Source of the DNA: Rhizobium mayense
GTDB taxonomy: Bacteria; Pseudomonadota; Alphaproteobacteria; Rhizobiales; Rhizobiaceae
Assembly: GCF_030272705.1 (NCBI RefSeq)
Contig: NZ_JARFYM010000030.1
Location: 20,657 to 84,656 of the forward strand
Length of the DNA: 64,000 bases
Reading direction: 5' to 3'
Shown in pieces: positions 1 through 8,280 of the stretch (position 1 is the stretch's first letter; each line of letters starts with the position of its first letter). The position numbers and the translations under genes were made by a program. The notes beneath the pieces were generated by a model that did not search any database, was not told where the DNA came from, and saw nothing but the letters and a program-made list of their open reading frames with translations.

Positions 1-410
1 GAGAAGATGGCGCAGCCCGGCAGCAGCTTGCCGAGGGTGCCGAGCGCGGCGAGGTTCGAGATCCAGCCGGAGGTGAAGATCAGGGCGGCTTCCTTGCCGT
101 GCAGGTCCGCGAGCGCCGTTTCCAGCGCCACATGCTGGCGGTTGGTGCCGGAGATGTTGCGGGTGCCGCCGGTGCCGGCGCCGAAGTCGTCGATGGCGCC
201 ATGCATGGCGGCAAGCACGTCCGGATGCTGGCCCATGCCGAGATAATCGTTGCTGCACCAGACGGTCACGTGGCGGGTCTCGCCCGTCGGGCCGTGCCAG
301 AGCGCGCTCGGGAATTCGCCGGCGATGCGCTCGAGCTCAACGAAGGTGCGGTAGCGCCCGTCGAGTTTCAGCTCGCTAATGAGGGCCTCAAATCTTGCGG
401 CATAATCCAT
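1..410 (-). CDS. hemA: 5-aminolevulinate synthase, N-terminal part (runs off the window)
   Basis: Condenses glycine and succinyl-CoA to 5-aminolevulinate, the first step of haem synthesis in alphaproteobacteria (C4 pathway), using PLP. About 136 N-terminal residues are visible, starting MDYAARFEALISEL; the 3' end lies beyond base 1. Recognisable ALAS motifs are VWCSNDYLGMGQHP, GAGTGGTRNISGTN and EAALIFTSGWISNL. It follows cyoD by 65 bp on the same strand, so it may be co-transcribed with the haem-containing quinol oxidase. Family assignment is secure; paralogues such as 2-amino-3-ketobutyrate ligase differ in the GTGGTRNISGT region. Confidence 0.93.
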   Translation of the reverse strand, partial: MDYAARFEALISELKLDGRYRTFVELERIAGEFPSALWHGPTGETRHVTVWCSNDYLGMGQHPDVLAAMHGAIDDFGAGTGGTRNISGTNRQHVALETALADLHGKEAALIFTSGWISNLAALGTLGKLLPGCAIF

Positions 411-475
411 GGCCTTGCTCTTTTCTGCCGCCCCACCATGCGGGCGTCCGGCGGCTTTGGGAATGTGAAGGGTTG

Positions 476-844
476 TCAGTCGTGCGACATCGCGCGGTCG
501 ATCGTCATGTTCGTGGGCATCATGTTGACGTTGGCGTTATGGATCACCCAGAGCGAGCCGCTGACGATGATGGCGATGAGCATGATCGTCAGAAGAAATA
601 TCGTCGTGTTGCCGCGCTGTTCGGGCGCGGTACCGAGATGCAGGAAGAAGACGAGCTGCACGATCAGCTGCACCACTGCGAGGGCGGTGATCGCCGGCAG
701 GATCGAGTCCCGGGGAACGATCCCGCTCATGACGGCGCCAAAGGAGAGTCCGGTCAACGCCAGCGAGAGCGCGAAGCCGACGACGTAGGATTTCAGGCTG
801 GCATGCGAGGGGCCGGGGGCGGCGTGAGAGGAGGGATGGGACAT
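476..844 (-). CDS. cyoD: cytochrome o ubiquinol oxidase subunit IV
   Basis: Small membrane subunit of the proton-pumping cytochrome bo3 quinol oxidase, thought to help assemble the Cu_B/haem centre of subunit I. The 122-residue protein has three hydrophobic helices (about residues 19-40, 47-68 and 79-101) and the family segment QLVFFLHLGT near the middle. The ATG overlaps the cyoC stop in a TGATG arrangement, so it is translated as the last gene of cyoABCD. Length is slightly above the usual ~110 residues. Confidence 0.95.
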   Translation of the reverse strand: MSHPSSHAAPGPSHASLKSYVVGFALSLALTGLSFGAVMSGIVPRDSILPAITALAVVQLIVQLVFFLHLGTAPEQRGNTTIFLLTIMLIAIIVSGSLWVIHNANVNMMPTNMTIDRAMSHD

Positions 845-1464
845 CAGATAACACCGCGCAGATAGACGAAGGTGAAGACACAGATCCAGATCAGGTCGAG
901 GAAGTGCCAGAAGAGGCTGAGGCAGGCGAGCCGACGGCGGACGATGTGATCCAGCCCAAAGCGGGAGACCTGATGCATCATGGTCGCCAGCCAGATCAGG
1001 CCGGCGGTAACATGCAGGCCATGCGTGCCGACCAGCGTGAAATAGGCCGAGAGGAAGGCGCTGCGATCAGGCCCGACGCCTTCCTGAATGAGGGCGATGA
1101 ATTCATGCACTTCCATGACGATGAAGGCGGCGCCGCAGACGAAGGTGATGGCCAGCCATTCGATGACACGGCTTTTGGCGCCGGCCTGTAGCTGGAGACC
1201 AGCCATGCCGAAGGTGAAGCTGCTGATCAGCAGCACCACGGTTTCGAGCGCGACATAGGGAAGGTCGAAGAGCTCTTTGCCGCCGGGCGCGCCGGCAGTA
1301 TTTGTCGCGAGCACGCCGAAGGTGGCGAACAGCGTCGCGAAGATGAGGCAGTCGCTCATCAGATAGATCCAGAAGCCCAGCACGGTATTGGAACCGCTGT
1401 CGTGCTCATGGCCATGGCCGGCAGACTTTTGGAGTCCGTGCGTGGACTTAACGACGATATTCAT
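844..1464 (-). CDS. cyoC: cytochrome o ubiquinol oxidase subunit III
   Basis: Haem-copper oxidase subunit III of cytochrome bo3. The 206-residue protein has a His-rich hydrophilic start (GHGHEHDSGS) and then five predicted transmembrane helices, with typical segments FWIYLMSDCLIFATLFATF, LVGTHGLHVTAGLIW and the C-terminal FWHFLDLIWICVFTFVYL. It lies 3 bp after cyoB and overlaps cyoD by one base-sharing TGATG. Length and motifs match the quinol-oxidase branch rather than aa3 cytochrome c oxidase subunit III. Confidence 0.96.
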   Translation of the reverse strand: MNIVVKSTHGLQKSAGHGHEHDSGSNTVLGFWIYLMSDCLIFATLFATFGVLATNTAGAPGGKELFDLPYVALETVVLLISSFTFGMAGLQLQAGAKSRVIEWLAITFVCGAAFIVMEVHEFIALIQEGVGPDRSAFLSAYFTLVGTHGLHVTAGLIWLATMMHQVSRFGLDHIVRRRLACLSLFWHFLDLIWICVFTFVYLRGVI

Positions 1465-1467
1465 CCG

Positions 1468-3444
1468 TCATACTCCTTTTCGCAACAGGGCGAAGCGTGC
1501 GTTTTCGATTCGGGCGACCTCTGCCGCCGGCACGTAGTAGTCGACGTCGCGGTCGTAGGTTCGGGCGATGAAAGTCGCGATCATGCCGAGGAGGCCGAAG
1601 GCGGCGAAGACCCACATGTGCCAGATGAGCGCGAAACACAGGATGAAGCTGAAGGCGGAGATGACGAAGCCGGCCGCGGTGTTGCGCGGCATATGGATAT
1701 CCTCGTATCCCCACGCCCGCTCGTTGGCGCGACCGGTCTGCTTGTTCTCCCAATGCTGCTCGAGCGAGGTGATCTCGGGGATATGGGCGAAGTTGTAGAA
1801 AGGGGCCGGCGAAGCGGTCGCCCATTCCAGGCTGCGGGCGTCCCAGGGATCGCCGGTGACGTCCCTGTTCTGCTTGCGGTCGCGAATGCTGACAAAAAGC
1901 TGGATCAAGAGCGCGAGGATGCCAAGGCCGATGATGACAGCCCCGATTAGCGCCACCACCAGATAGGGATGCCAGCCGGGCACGTCGTAGTGGTTCATGC
2001 GGCGCGTCATGCCTTTGAAGCCGAGGACGTAGAGCGGCGTGAAGGCGAGCCAGTAGCCGACCATCCAGCACCAGAACGAGACCTTCCCCCAGAACTCGTT
2101 GAGCGTGAAGCCGAAGACCTTGGGAAACCAGAAGCTCATGCCCGCGAGGCAGCCGAAGACCACGCCGCCGATGATGACGTTATGGAAATGGGCGACCAGG
2201 AACAGGCTGTTGTGCAGGACGAAATCGGCGCCGGGGACGGCCAGCAGCACGCCGGTCATGCCGCCCCCGGCGAAGGTGACCATGAAGCCGATGGTCCAGA
2301 GCGTGGCGGAATGAAAGCGGATGCGCCCGCGGAACATCGTGAACAGCCAATTGAACAGCTTCACGCCCGTCGGGATCGAGATGATCGTCGTCATGATGCC
2401 GAAGAAGGCATTGACGTTGGCGCCGGAACCCATGGTGAAGAAGTGATGCAGCCAGACGAAGAAGGAGAGGATGCCGATCGACGAGGTGGCATAGACCATC
2501 GACTTGTAGCCGAAGAGCGGCTTGCCCGAGAAGGTCGCAATCACCTCCGAATAGACGCCGAAGCACGGCAAGATCAGCACGTAGACTTCCGGATGACCCC
2601 AAACCCAGATGAGGTTGATGTACATCATCGCATTGCCACCGAGCTCGTTGGTGAAGAAATGCATGTCGAAGTAACGGTCGGCGGCCAGCAGCGCGAGGGT
2701 AGCGGTCAGGACCGGGAAGATCGCGACGATCAGGATATTGGTGATCAGCGCCGTCCAGACGAAGACAGGCATCTTCATCAATGTCATGCCGGGTGCACGC
2801 ATGCGGAGGATTGTGACGACGAAGTTGATGCCGGCAAGCGTGGTGCCGAGGCCGGAGATCTGCAGCGACCAGATGTAGTAATCGACGCCGACCGTCGGGC
2901 TGTAGCCGAGTTCGGAGAGCGGCGGATAGGCGACCCAGCCGGTCGCGGCGAAATCGCCGACGAACATCGAGATCATGACGAGAACGGCACCCACGGCCGA
3001 AAGCCAGAAGCCGAGCGAGTTGACGAACGGATAGGCAACGTCGCGGGCACCGAGCTGCAACGGCACGACGACATTCATCAGGCCGAGGATGAAGGGGGTC
3101 GCCACGAAGAAGATCATGATCACGCCATGGGCGGTGAAGATCTGATCATAATGGTGCGGCGGCAGATAGCCGGCCGCGTCGTTGCTGGCGATCGCCTGCT
3201 GGGCACGCATCATGATGGCGTCGGCAAAGCCGCGCAGCAGCATGACCAGGCCGAGCCCGAAATACATCACGCCGATCTTCTTGTGGTCGACCGAGGTGAT
3301 CCATTCGCTCCAGAGATATTTCCACCAGCCGTTATAGGTGATCCAGGCAAGGATCGCGAGGCCGAGCAGGGCGACGACCGCGCCCGTTCCCACGATGATC
3401 GGCTCGTCGAAAGGGATAGCGTCGAGAGTGAGTTTACCAAGCAT
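1468..3444 (-). CDS. cyoB: cytochrome o ubiquinol oxidase subunit I
   Basis: Catalytic subunit of cytochrome bo3, carrying low-spin haem b, high-spin haem o and Cu_B; it reduces O2 to water and pumps protons. At 658 residues it matches the E. coli length (663). Visible metal ligands: His in FTAHGVIMIFF (haem b), His and cross-linked Tyr in WGHPEVYVLILP (Cu_B), the His pair in WLHHFFTMG (Cu_B) and the two His of VAHFHNVIIGG (haem o and haem b). About 14-15 hydrophobic helices are present. Its ATG overlaps the cyoA stop (TGATG), so A and B are translationally coupled. Confidence 0.98.
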   Translation of the reverse strand: MLGKLTLDAIPFDEPIIVGTGAVVALLGLAILAWITYNGWWKYLWSEWITSVDHKKIGVMYFGLGLVMLLRGFADAIMMRAQQAIASNDAAGYLPPHHYDQIFTAHGVIMIFFVATPFILGLMNVVVPLQLGARDVAYPFVNSLGFWLSAVGAVLVMISMFVGDFAATGWVAYPPLSELGYSPTVGVDYYIWSLQISGLGTTLAGINFVVTILRMRAPGMTLMKMPVFVWTALITNILIVAIFPVLTATLALLAADRYFDMHFFTNELGGNAMMYINLIWVWGHPEVYVLILPCFGVYSEVIATFSGKPLFGYKSMVYATSSIGILSFFVWLHHFFTMGSGANVNAFFGIMTTIISIPTGVKLFNWLFTMFRGRIRFHSATLWTIGFMVTFAGGGMTGVLLAVPGADFVLHNSLFLVAHFHNVIIGGVVFGCLAGMSFWFPKVFGFTLNEFWGKVSFWCWMVGYWLAFTPLYVLGFKGMTRRMNHYDVPGWHPYLVVALIGAVIIGLGILALLIQLFVSIRDRKQNRDVTGDPWDARSLEWATASPAPFYNFAHIPEITSLEQHWENKQTGRANERAWGYEDIHMPRNTAAGFVISAFSFILCFALIWHMWVFAAFGLLGMIATFIARTYDRDVDYYVPAAEVARIENARFALLRKGV

Positions 3445-4409
3445 CAGTTCTTGTTCCAGGCAATGGGGGGAAGGGTTTGCGCCGTGCAGACGTCGGAGGT
3501 CGCAAAGGCCATTTCGGACATTCGGCCCGACATGAAGCGGTTGACGATCGTGTCGAAGAGGGCGGGCTCGACGCCGGCATAGACGGTGACCGGGTTCTTG
3601 ATGCTCGGCTGTTCCAAGGTCTGGTAAGTCGCCGCGTCGAGCTTCAGGGGAGAGTCCTTGACCTTGGCGATCCAGCCCGCGAAATCTTCCGCATTCGTCG
3701 CCGCGACATCGAAATGCATGTCGGAAAAGCCGGGGCCGCTGAAGGCGGAGGAAAGGCCTTCATAGGTGCCGGGCTCGTTGGCGATGAGATGCAGCTGCGT
3801 CCGCATGCCGGCCATTGCGTAGATCTGGCTGCCGAGCTGCGGGATGAAGAAGGAATTCATCATCGATTCCGCCGTCAGCTTGAACTCGATCGGCGTATCG
3901 ACCGGGATCGCCAGGTGATTGACAGAGGCGATGCCGTAATCCGGATAGATGAATAGCCATTTCCAGTTCAGCGCGACGACCTCGACCCGAACCGGCTGGT
4001 TCTTTGTTATGAGCGGTTTGTATGGATCGAGTGTATGCGTCGTCTCCCAGATCATGACCGCCAGGGTGGTGACGATCAGGCATGGAATGGTCCAGATGAC
4101 GACCTCGATCGATGTCGAGTGCGCCCAGGTCGGCGCATAGGTGGCCTTAGTATTGCTCGCGCGATAGCGCCACGCAAAGACGACGGTCAGCACCATGACG
4201 GGGATGACGACCAGCAGCATCAGCCCGAGGGCGACGAGGATCAGCGTCTTTTCCTGGGCTGCGATATCGCCCTTCGGGTTGAGGAGTTCGATATGTTCGC
4301 AGGCGGTCAGCGGAAGAAGGAGCAGGAACGCGCCTCCCAGGCGAAGCCACCGGAGAGCGTCGGCGTTCCCTTGAGGAGCCGACGGCAATTGTCTTTCACG
4401 AGGAAGCAT
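3444..4409 (-). CDS. cyoA: cytochrome o ubiquinol oxidase subunit II (lipoprotein)
   Basis: Periplasm-facing subunit II of cytochrome bo3. I place the start at the ATG giving MLPRERQ (321 aa) because a lipoprotein signal follows directly: LRLGGAFLLLLPLTAC with lipobox LTAC around residues 34-37. Reading upstream adds an unlikely 26-residue extension. Two transmembrane helices follow (about residues 55-80 and 100-120), then a cupredoxin fold. The segment IPQLGSQIYAMAGM lacks the Cys/His ligands of Cu_A, as expected for a quinol rather than cytochrome c oxidase. First gene of cyoABCD; the promoter should lie in the spacer upstream of 4409. I see no clear ribosome-binding site before this ATG, so the start is moderately certain. 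Confidence 0.94.
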   Translation of the reverse strand: MLPRERQLPSAPQGNADALRWLRLGGAFLLLLPLTACEHIELLNPKGDIAAQEKTLILVALGLMLLVVIPVMVLTVVFAWRYRASNTKATYAPTWAHSTSIEVVIWTIPCLIVTTLAVMIWETTHTLDPYKPLITKNQPVRVEVVALNWKWLFIYPDYGIASVNHLAIPVDTPIEFKLTAESMMNSFFIPQLGSQIYAMAGMRTQLHLIANEPGTYEGLSSAFSGPGFSDMHFDVAATNAEDFAGWIAKVKDSPLKLDAATYQTLEQPSIKNPVTVYAGVEPALFDTIVNRFMSGRMSEMAFATSDVCTAQTLPPIAWNKN

Positions 4410-4766
4410 ACATTTATTCCAAAATATAGGCGTATATGCCGTACACTTGAGTTTGTATGCATGGGCTAACAGCATTTCCGTCGACAATCAATCCAAGCCG
4501 CCCCGACAATCGTGCGGCAAAGTGACCGATGTTGGCGGATATGGATGGGCAAGCAGATGGACGTGTATGGTGTTGGAGACACGTAGCCATACATCAGCCG
4601 CGCGAAGGCTGCTCAGACGATGGTGTCTGTCGGAAAGCTGCGATCCGGTATCGTGATCGGCTGGGACATAGGAGCGCTGGTCAGCGAAAACGCCTTAAGG
4701 CCAGCCTTCAACGAGCGCGCTGAAAGCCACATATCTAGGGTGATTGAGGCAATGGTCGGTGCTGCC
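4410..4766. other. 357-base spacer between cyoA and the HdeD gene; no supported gene
   Basis: Must contain the cyo promoter (minus strand). One plus-strand frame (4620-4865, 81 codons) is open and has a segment, SHISRVIEAMVGAALM, that faintly recalls IS110-type transposases, but it lacks a convincing start and overlaps hdeD antisense, so I do not call it a gene. No strong hairpin was seen. Confidence 0.5.
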
Positions 4767-5315
4767 CTAATGCGCTCTGCGCGACGATGCGGCCATTGCG
4801 AGATAGGCGCCTCCAGCCACAAGAAGAGAAATTCCCGTAACCGTTCCTGGGGTATAAATGCCTGAGAATGGCATTTTAAACGCGAGCAAGGCGCCCGCGA
4901 CAAGGGCGATGATACCGGAAATCGCAAGCCAGCCCCAACCGATCTGGGGCCGCAGCCGTAATGCCATCAGGATATGCGCGATCCCCTGAACGATGAAGAC
5001 CAGTGCGATCAGCAGGGTGAGGGCGATCGCGCCTGCCAGCGGATTGAGGTAGATGAGGATACCGCCGACAAGCTGAACAATGCCGACCAGCAGTCCCCAG
5101 ACAAAACCAGTCCAGGCCGTTACGCGAAAGGCCTGGACGATCTGCATAATGCCCACAACCGCCAGGACGAGCCCCAGCACGAGGCCTGCTGCAATGCTCG
5201 ATATTGCGGGTAACATGATCGCGAGAATGCCGCCTGCGACGAGCGCAATGCCAAGGCAAAGAAACCAGACCCATCGGGTATGGTCGGTTCCGGCCCATTG
5301 GTTCACGTTGCTCAT
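4767..5315 (-). CDS. HdeD/DUF308 family membrane protein
   Basis: A 182-residue integral membrane protein of the HdeD (DUF308) family, linked in enterobacteria to acid resistance at high cell density. It is almost entirely hydrophobic, with about six helices arranged as repeated pairs (for example WVWFLCLGIALVAGGILAIM and LISGIIALVAGALLAF-like segments). The start MSNVNQ is chosen because GGAGG sits just upstream (around 5322-5326); an upstream in-frame ATG would add 22 charged residues. It lies 46 bp after arcA on the same strand, so it is probably the last gene of the arginine deiminase operon; ammonia-forming arginine breakdown and acid resistance are related tasks. Confidence 0.85.
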   Translation of the reverse strand: MSNVNQWAGTDHTRWVWFLCLGIALVAGGILAIMLPAISSIAAGLVLGLVLAVVGIMQIVQAFRVTAWTGFVWGLLVGIVQLVGGILIYLNPLAGAIALTLLIALVFIVQGIAHILMALRLRPQIGWGWLAISGIIALVAGALLAFKMPFSGIYTPGTVTGISLLVAGGAYLAMAASSRRAH

Positions 5316-5361
5316 GACGGCACCTCCGGTTCTCCCTTGCCGCGGCCCTCGCATTATCCTC

Positions 5362-6618
5362 CTAATAGTCGACCGCGTCACGGACGATCGGGCATGTCAT
5401 GCAATGGCCGCCACCGCGCCCGCGCCCGAGTTCGGCGCCGACGATGGTGATCACCTCGATGCCCTCTTTGCGCAGCAATGTGTTCACATAGGTATTGCGG
5501 TCATAGGCATAGACGACACCCGGCGAGGCGCAGACGAGGTTCGCGCCGCTGTCCCATTGCGTCCGCTCGCGCGTATAGTCATTGCCGCCGGTTTCAACGA
5601 CGCGCATCTTCTTCAGCCCGAGCGCGTCGCGCACGGTGTCGACGAAGCTGCCCTTATCGCGATGGAACTCGACGCCGCCGTTGCCGTCCGGGCGGTAGGA
5701 GAAAGCCTCGATGCCGTCGACAATATCCGGATAGAGCAGAACGCAGTCGCGGTCGGCGAAAGTGAAGACCGTATCGAGATGCATGGCGGCGCGCAGTTTC
5801 GGCATGGCCGCCACGATGACGCGCTCGGCCGCGCCCTTTTCGAAGAGAGCGGCGGCGACCTGGCTGATGGCCTGACGGGATGTCCGTTCGCTCATGCCGA
5901 TCAGCACGTTACCCTTGCCGATTGGCATGACGTCCCCGCCTTCAAACGTGGCCAGGCCCCAATCCTTCGTGGGATCACCCCACCAGACATTGACCTTTCC
6001 CGCGAAGTCCGGATGGAACTTGTAGATCGAGGTCGTCAGGATGGTCTCCTCGTGGCGTGCCGGCCAGTAGAGCGCATTGAGCGTCACCCCGCCATAGATC
6101 CAGCATGTAGTGTCACGCGTGTAGAGCGTGTTCGGCAGCGGCGGCAGCAGATATTCATTGACGCCAGCCGCATCGCGGATCAGCGCCAGCTGCTCGCCAC
6201 CGACACTTTCCGGGAATTCGAAGGTCGACAAGCCGCCAATCAGTGTTTCGGCCAGTTCGCGGTCCGACAGTCCTTCGAGATAGGAGCGAACCTCGTTGAT
6301 GAGGCCGAGACCGATCTGGTTCGGCACGACCTGATTGTCGAGAATCCACTTCTTGGCCTCGGGAACTGCCACCGTTTGTGCAAGAAGATTATGCATTTCC
6401 AAGACTTCGACGCCGCGGTCGCGCATCTTGTTCATGAAATCGAAGTGGTCGCGCTTCGCATTATCGACCCAAAGGACATCGTCGAAGAGAAGAGCATCGC
6501 AATTGGTCGGTGTCAGACGTTTATGGGCGCGGCCGGGCGCGCAAACCATGACCTTGCGCAGCTGGCCAACCTCGGAATGAACCCCGAAAGCTTGTTGAGT
6601 GGAGCTTGCAGAAGACAT
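5362..6618 (-). CDS. arcA: arginine deiminase
   Basis: Hydrolyses L-arginine to citrulline and ammonia in the cytoplasm, the first step of the arginine deiminase fermentation route and an acid-defence reaction. The 418-residue length equals that of Pseudomonas ArcA. Guanidino-group-modifying enzyme catalytic residues are all visible: Asp169 (LYTRDTT), Glu226 (TFEGGDV), His280 and Asp282 (AMHLDTVF) and nucleophile Cys406 (GGGHCMTCP). It lies 14 bp after an arginine/ornithine-type antiporter gene and 46 bp before hdeD, in one minus-strand operon. Ornithine carbamoyltransferase (arcB) and carbamate kinase (arcC), needed to gain ATP from citrulline, are not in the window. Confidence 0.97.
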   Translation of the reverse strand: MSSASSTQQAFGVHSEVGQLRKVMVCAPGRAHKRLTPTNCDALLFDDVLWVDNAKRDHFDFMNKMRDRGVEVLEMHNLLAQTVAVPEAKKWILDNQVVPNQIGLGLINEVRSYLEGLSDRELAETLIGGLSTFEFPESVGGEQLALIRDAAGVNEYLLPPLPNTLYTRDTTCWIYGGVTLNALYWPARHEETILTTSIYKFHPDFAGKVNVWWGDPTKDWGLATFEGGDVMPIGKGNVLIGMSERTSRQAISQVAAALFEKGAAERVIVAAMPKLRAAMHLDTVFTFADRDCVLLYPDIVDGIEAFSYRPDGNGGVEFHRDKGSFVDTVRDALGLKKMRVVETGGNDYTRERTQWDSGANLVCASPGVVYAYDRNTYVNTLLRKEGIEVITIVGAELGRGRGGGHCMTCPIVRDAVDY

Positions 6619-6632
6619 GCATTACCTCCTCT

Positions 6633-8066
6633 TCAGATTGTCAGGTAGCCGGTGGACAATCCGGCGATCGCGGCAATGCAGCCGATGACTGCAGCGGCGA
6701 AGATTATCCAGTCGGCGGTCGTGTTGAAGATCTGCTTGCCCTGCTCGCGGCGGGCCCAGAAGTAGAGGATCGTGCCGGGAGCGTAGAGAAGTGCCGATAG
6801 AAGGACAAACTTCAATCCACCGGCGATGATCATGAAGATCGTATAGATCACGGCAATACCGGCGATGATGAGGTCGCGTCTGCGCTCCTCCGGCCTGACC
6901 TCGTAGGTCTCCCCGCGCCGCGCGACCAGATAGCCGTATGCCGCGACGAAGAGGTAGGGGATCAGTGACATGGCGCTGGTGAGATTCAGCATCAGCGCGA
7001 ACGCGTCCCGAGACCAGTAGGTGCTGATCACGAAAAGCTGGACGATGACATTTGTCAGCCAAAGTGCCGCCGCCGGAACCTTGTTCTGGTTTTCGGTGCC
7101 GAAGAGGCGTGGCATGTCGTCCGTGCGAGCGGCAACGTAGAGAACTTCCGCACACACCAGCGACCAGGCCAGATAAGCGCCCAAAACCGAAACGATGACA
7201 CCAGCGCTGATGAAGACCGCTCCCCACGGCCCGACAACGGCCGCCAGAACACCCGCCATCGAAGGCTGTGTCATGCCTGCGATCTCCGGACGCTGCAGGA
7301 CGGCGTAGGGTAACAGCGTCACCAACACCATAAGCGCGGTAACGCCGACGAATCCGATAATGGTCGCCGTACCGACATCGGCACGCGTCTGCGCATAGCG
7401 CGAGTAATTGCTCGCACCCTCGATACCGATGAAGACGAAGACCGTCGCCAACATCGTCGCCCGGACTTGCTCCAGAAGAGAGGCTGCCGGCATCCCTTCG
7501 CCACCCCAGAAATTGCCGCGAAACAGATCGAGCTTAAAGGCGACGGCAAGCAGCACGATGAAGGTGAGGATGGGCACGATCTTGGCGACCGTGACGACTG
7601 TGTTGATGAAGGCGGCCTGTTGCACGCCCCTGAGGATCATGAAGTGGAACAGCCATATACCGATCGAAGCGACGACGATTGCGACGAGCGTGTTGCCGTC
7701 GCCGAAGACCGGGAAGAATCGGCCAAGCGTGGACTTGATCAGTACCCAGTAGGAGACGTTGCCGATGCAGCTGCCGATCCAGTAGCCGAAGGCCGACAGG
7801 AAACCGGGATAGTCGCCGAATCCGGCCTTGGCATAGGCATAGACGCCAGCGTCAAGATCCGGCTTGCGTTCCGCCAGCGCCTGGAAGATGCGGGCGAGCA
7901 TGTACATGCCGCCGCCGGCTATACACCAAGCGATGATCGCGCCAAACGGGCCGGTCGCGGCCCCGAAAGTACGAGGCAGCGAGAAGATACCCGCACCCAC
8001 CATCGAGCCGACAACCATCGCTGTCAGCGCGAACAACGAAAACTTTTGCGTGGAGCCCGAAGCCAT
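6633..8066 (-). CDS. arcD: APC-family arginine:ornithine-type antiporter (arcA-proximal)
   Basis: Amino-acid/polyamine/organocation transporter of 477 residues with about 12-13 helices. It probably exchanges external arginine for an internal product such as ornithine or citrulline. Family motifs: VVGSMVGAGIFSLPRTFG at the start of helix 1 (the substrate-binding unwound segment), GVYAYAKAGFGDYPGFLSA and FVFIGIEGASNYSRYA. It lies directly upstream of arcA (14 bp) on the same strand. It is a clear paralogue of the next gene upstream (8281-9708) along its whole length. The exact exchange pair cannot be read from sequence. Confidence 0.9.
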   Translation of the reverse strand: MASGSTQKFSLFALTAMVVGSMVGAGIFSLPRTFGAATGPFGAIIAWCIAGGGMYMLARIFQALAERKPDLDAGVYAYAKAGFGDYPGFLSAFGYWIGSCIGNVSYWVLIKSTLGRFFPVFGDGNTLVAIVVASIGIWLFHFMILRGVQQAAFINTVVTVAKIVPILTFIVLLAVAFKLDLFRGNFWGGEGMPAASLLEQVRATMLATVFVFIGIEGASNYSRYAQTRADVGTATIIGFVGVTALMVLVTLLPYAVLQRPEIAGMTQPSMAGVLAAVVGPWGAVFISAGVIVSVLGAYLAWSLVCAEVLYVAARTDDMPRLFGTENQNKVPAAALWLTNVIVQLFVISTYWSRDAFALMLNLTSAMSLIPYLFVAAYGYLVARRGETYEVRPEERRRDLIIAGIAVIYTIFMIIAGGLKFVLLSALLYAPGTILYFWARREQGKQIFNTTADWIIFAAAVIGCIAAIAGLSTGYLTI

Positions 8067-8165
8067 ACGACACCAATCCGATTGCTCGCAGGTTGCGTCT
8101 TGAGATTTTATGCCTGAATTTTGCCACCAGCGAATGAGCTGAAAATCTCACCTTTGTGCCGAGCG

Positions 8166-8185
8166 TCCCTTTTTTAGGAAAGGGA
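8166..8185. other. hairpin in the spacer between the two antiporter genes
   Basis: Perfect 7-base inverted repeat TCCCTTT / AAAGGGA separated by 6 bases, in the 214-base gap between the two antiporter genes. There is no following T-run on the minus strand, so a simple intrinsic terminator is doubtful. An RNA processing site, attenuating hairpin or chance are alternatives. Confidence 0.35.
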
Positions 8186-8280
8186 AATGTAGTTGTTCTG
8201 AGCGCCTGCCCTTGGTCGTCTCGGGATTTCATGGCCTGGGTAGTTCACGTATCCGATTTCTTGCTCAGCTAAGCAACGGT

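Noticed and set aside
1969..3582. 537-codon open frame opposite cyoB
   Set aside because: It is exactly antisense to cyoB, rich in Asp/Glu/Arg/His from reverse-reading GC-rich membrane-protein codons, and has no known motif.
4620..4865. possible IS110-type transposase remnant
   Set aside because: Similarity is limited to a short helical stretch I judged by eye; no DEDD or Ser motif, no terminal repeats, and it overlaps hdeD.
5080..6648. 522-codon open frame opposite arcA
   Set aside because: Antisense to arcA and the start of hdeD; arcA has its complete active site and clear coding support.
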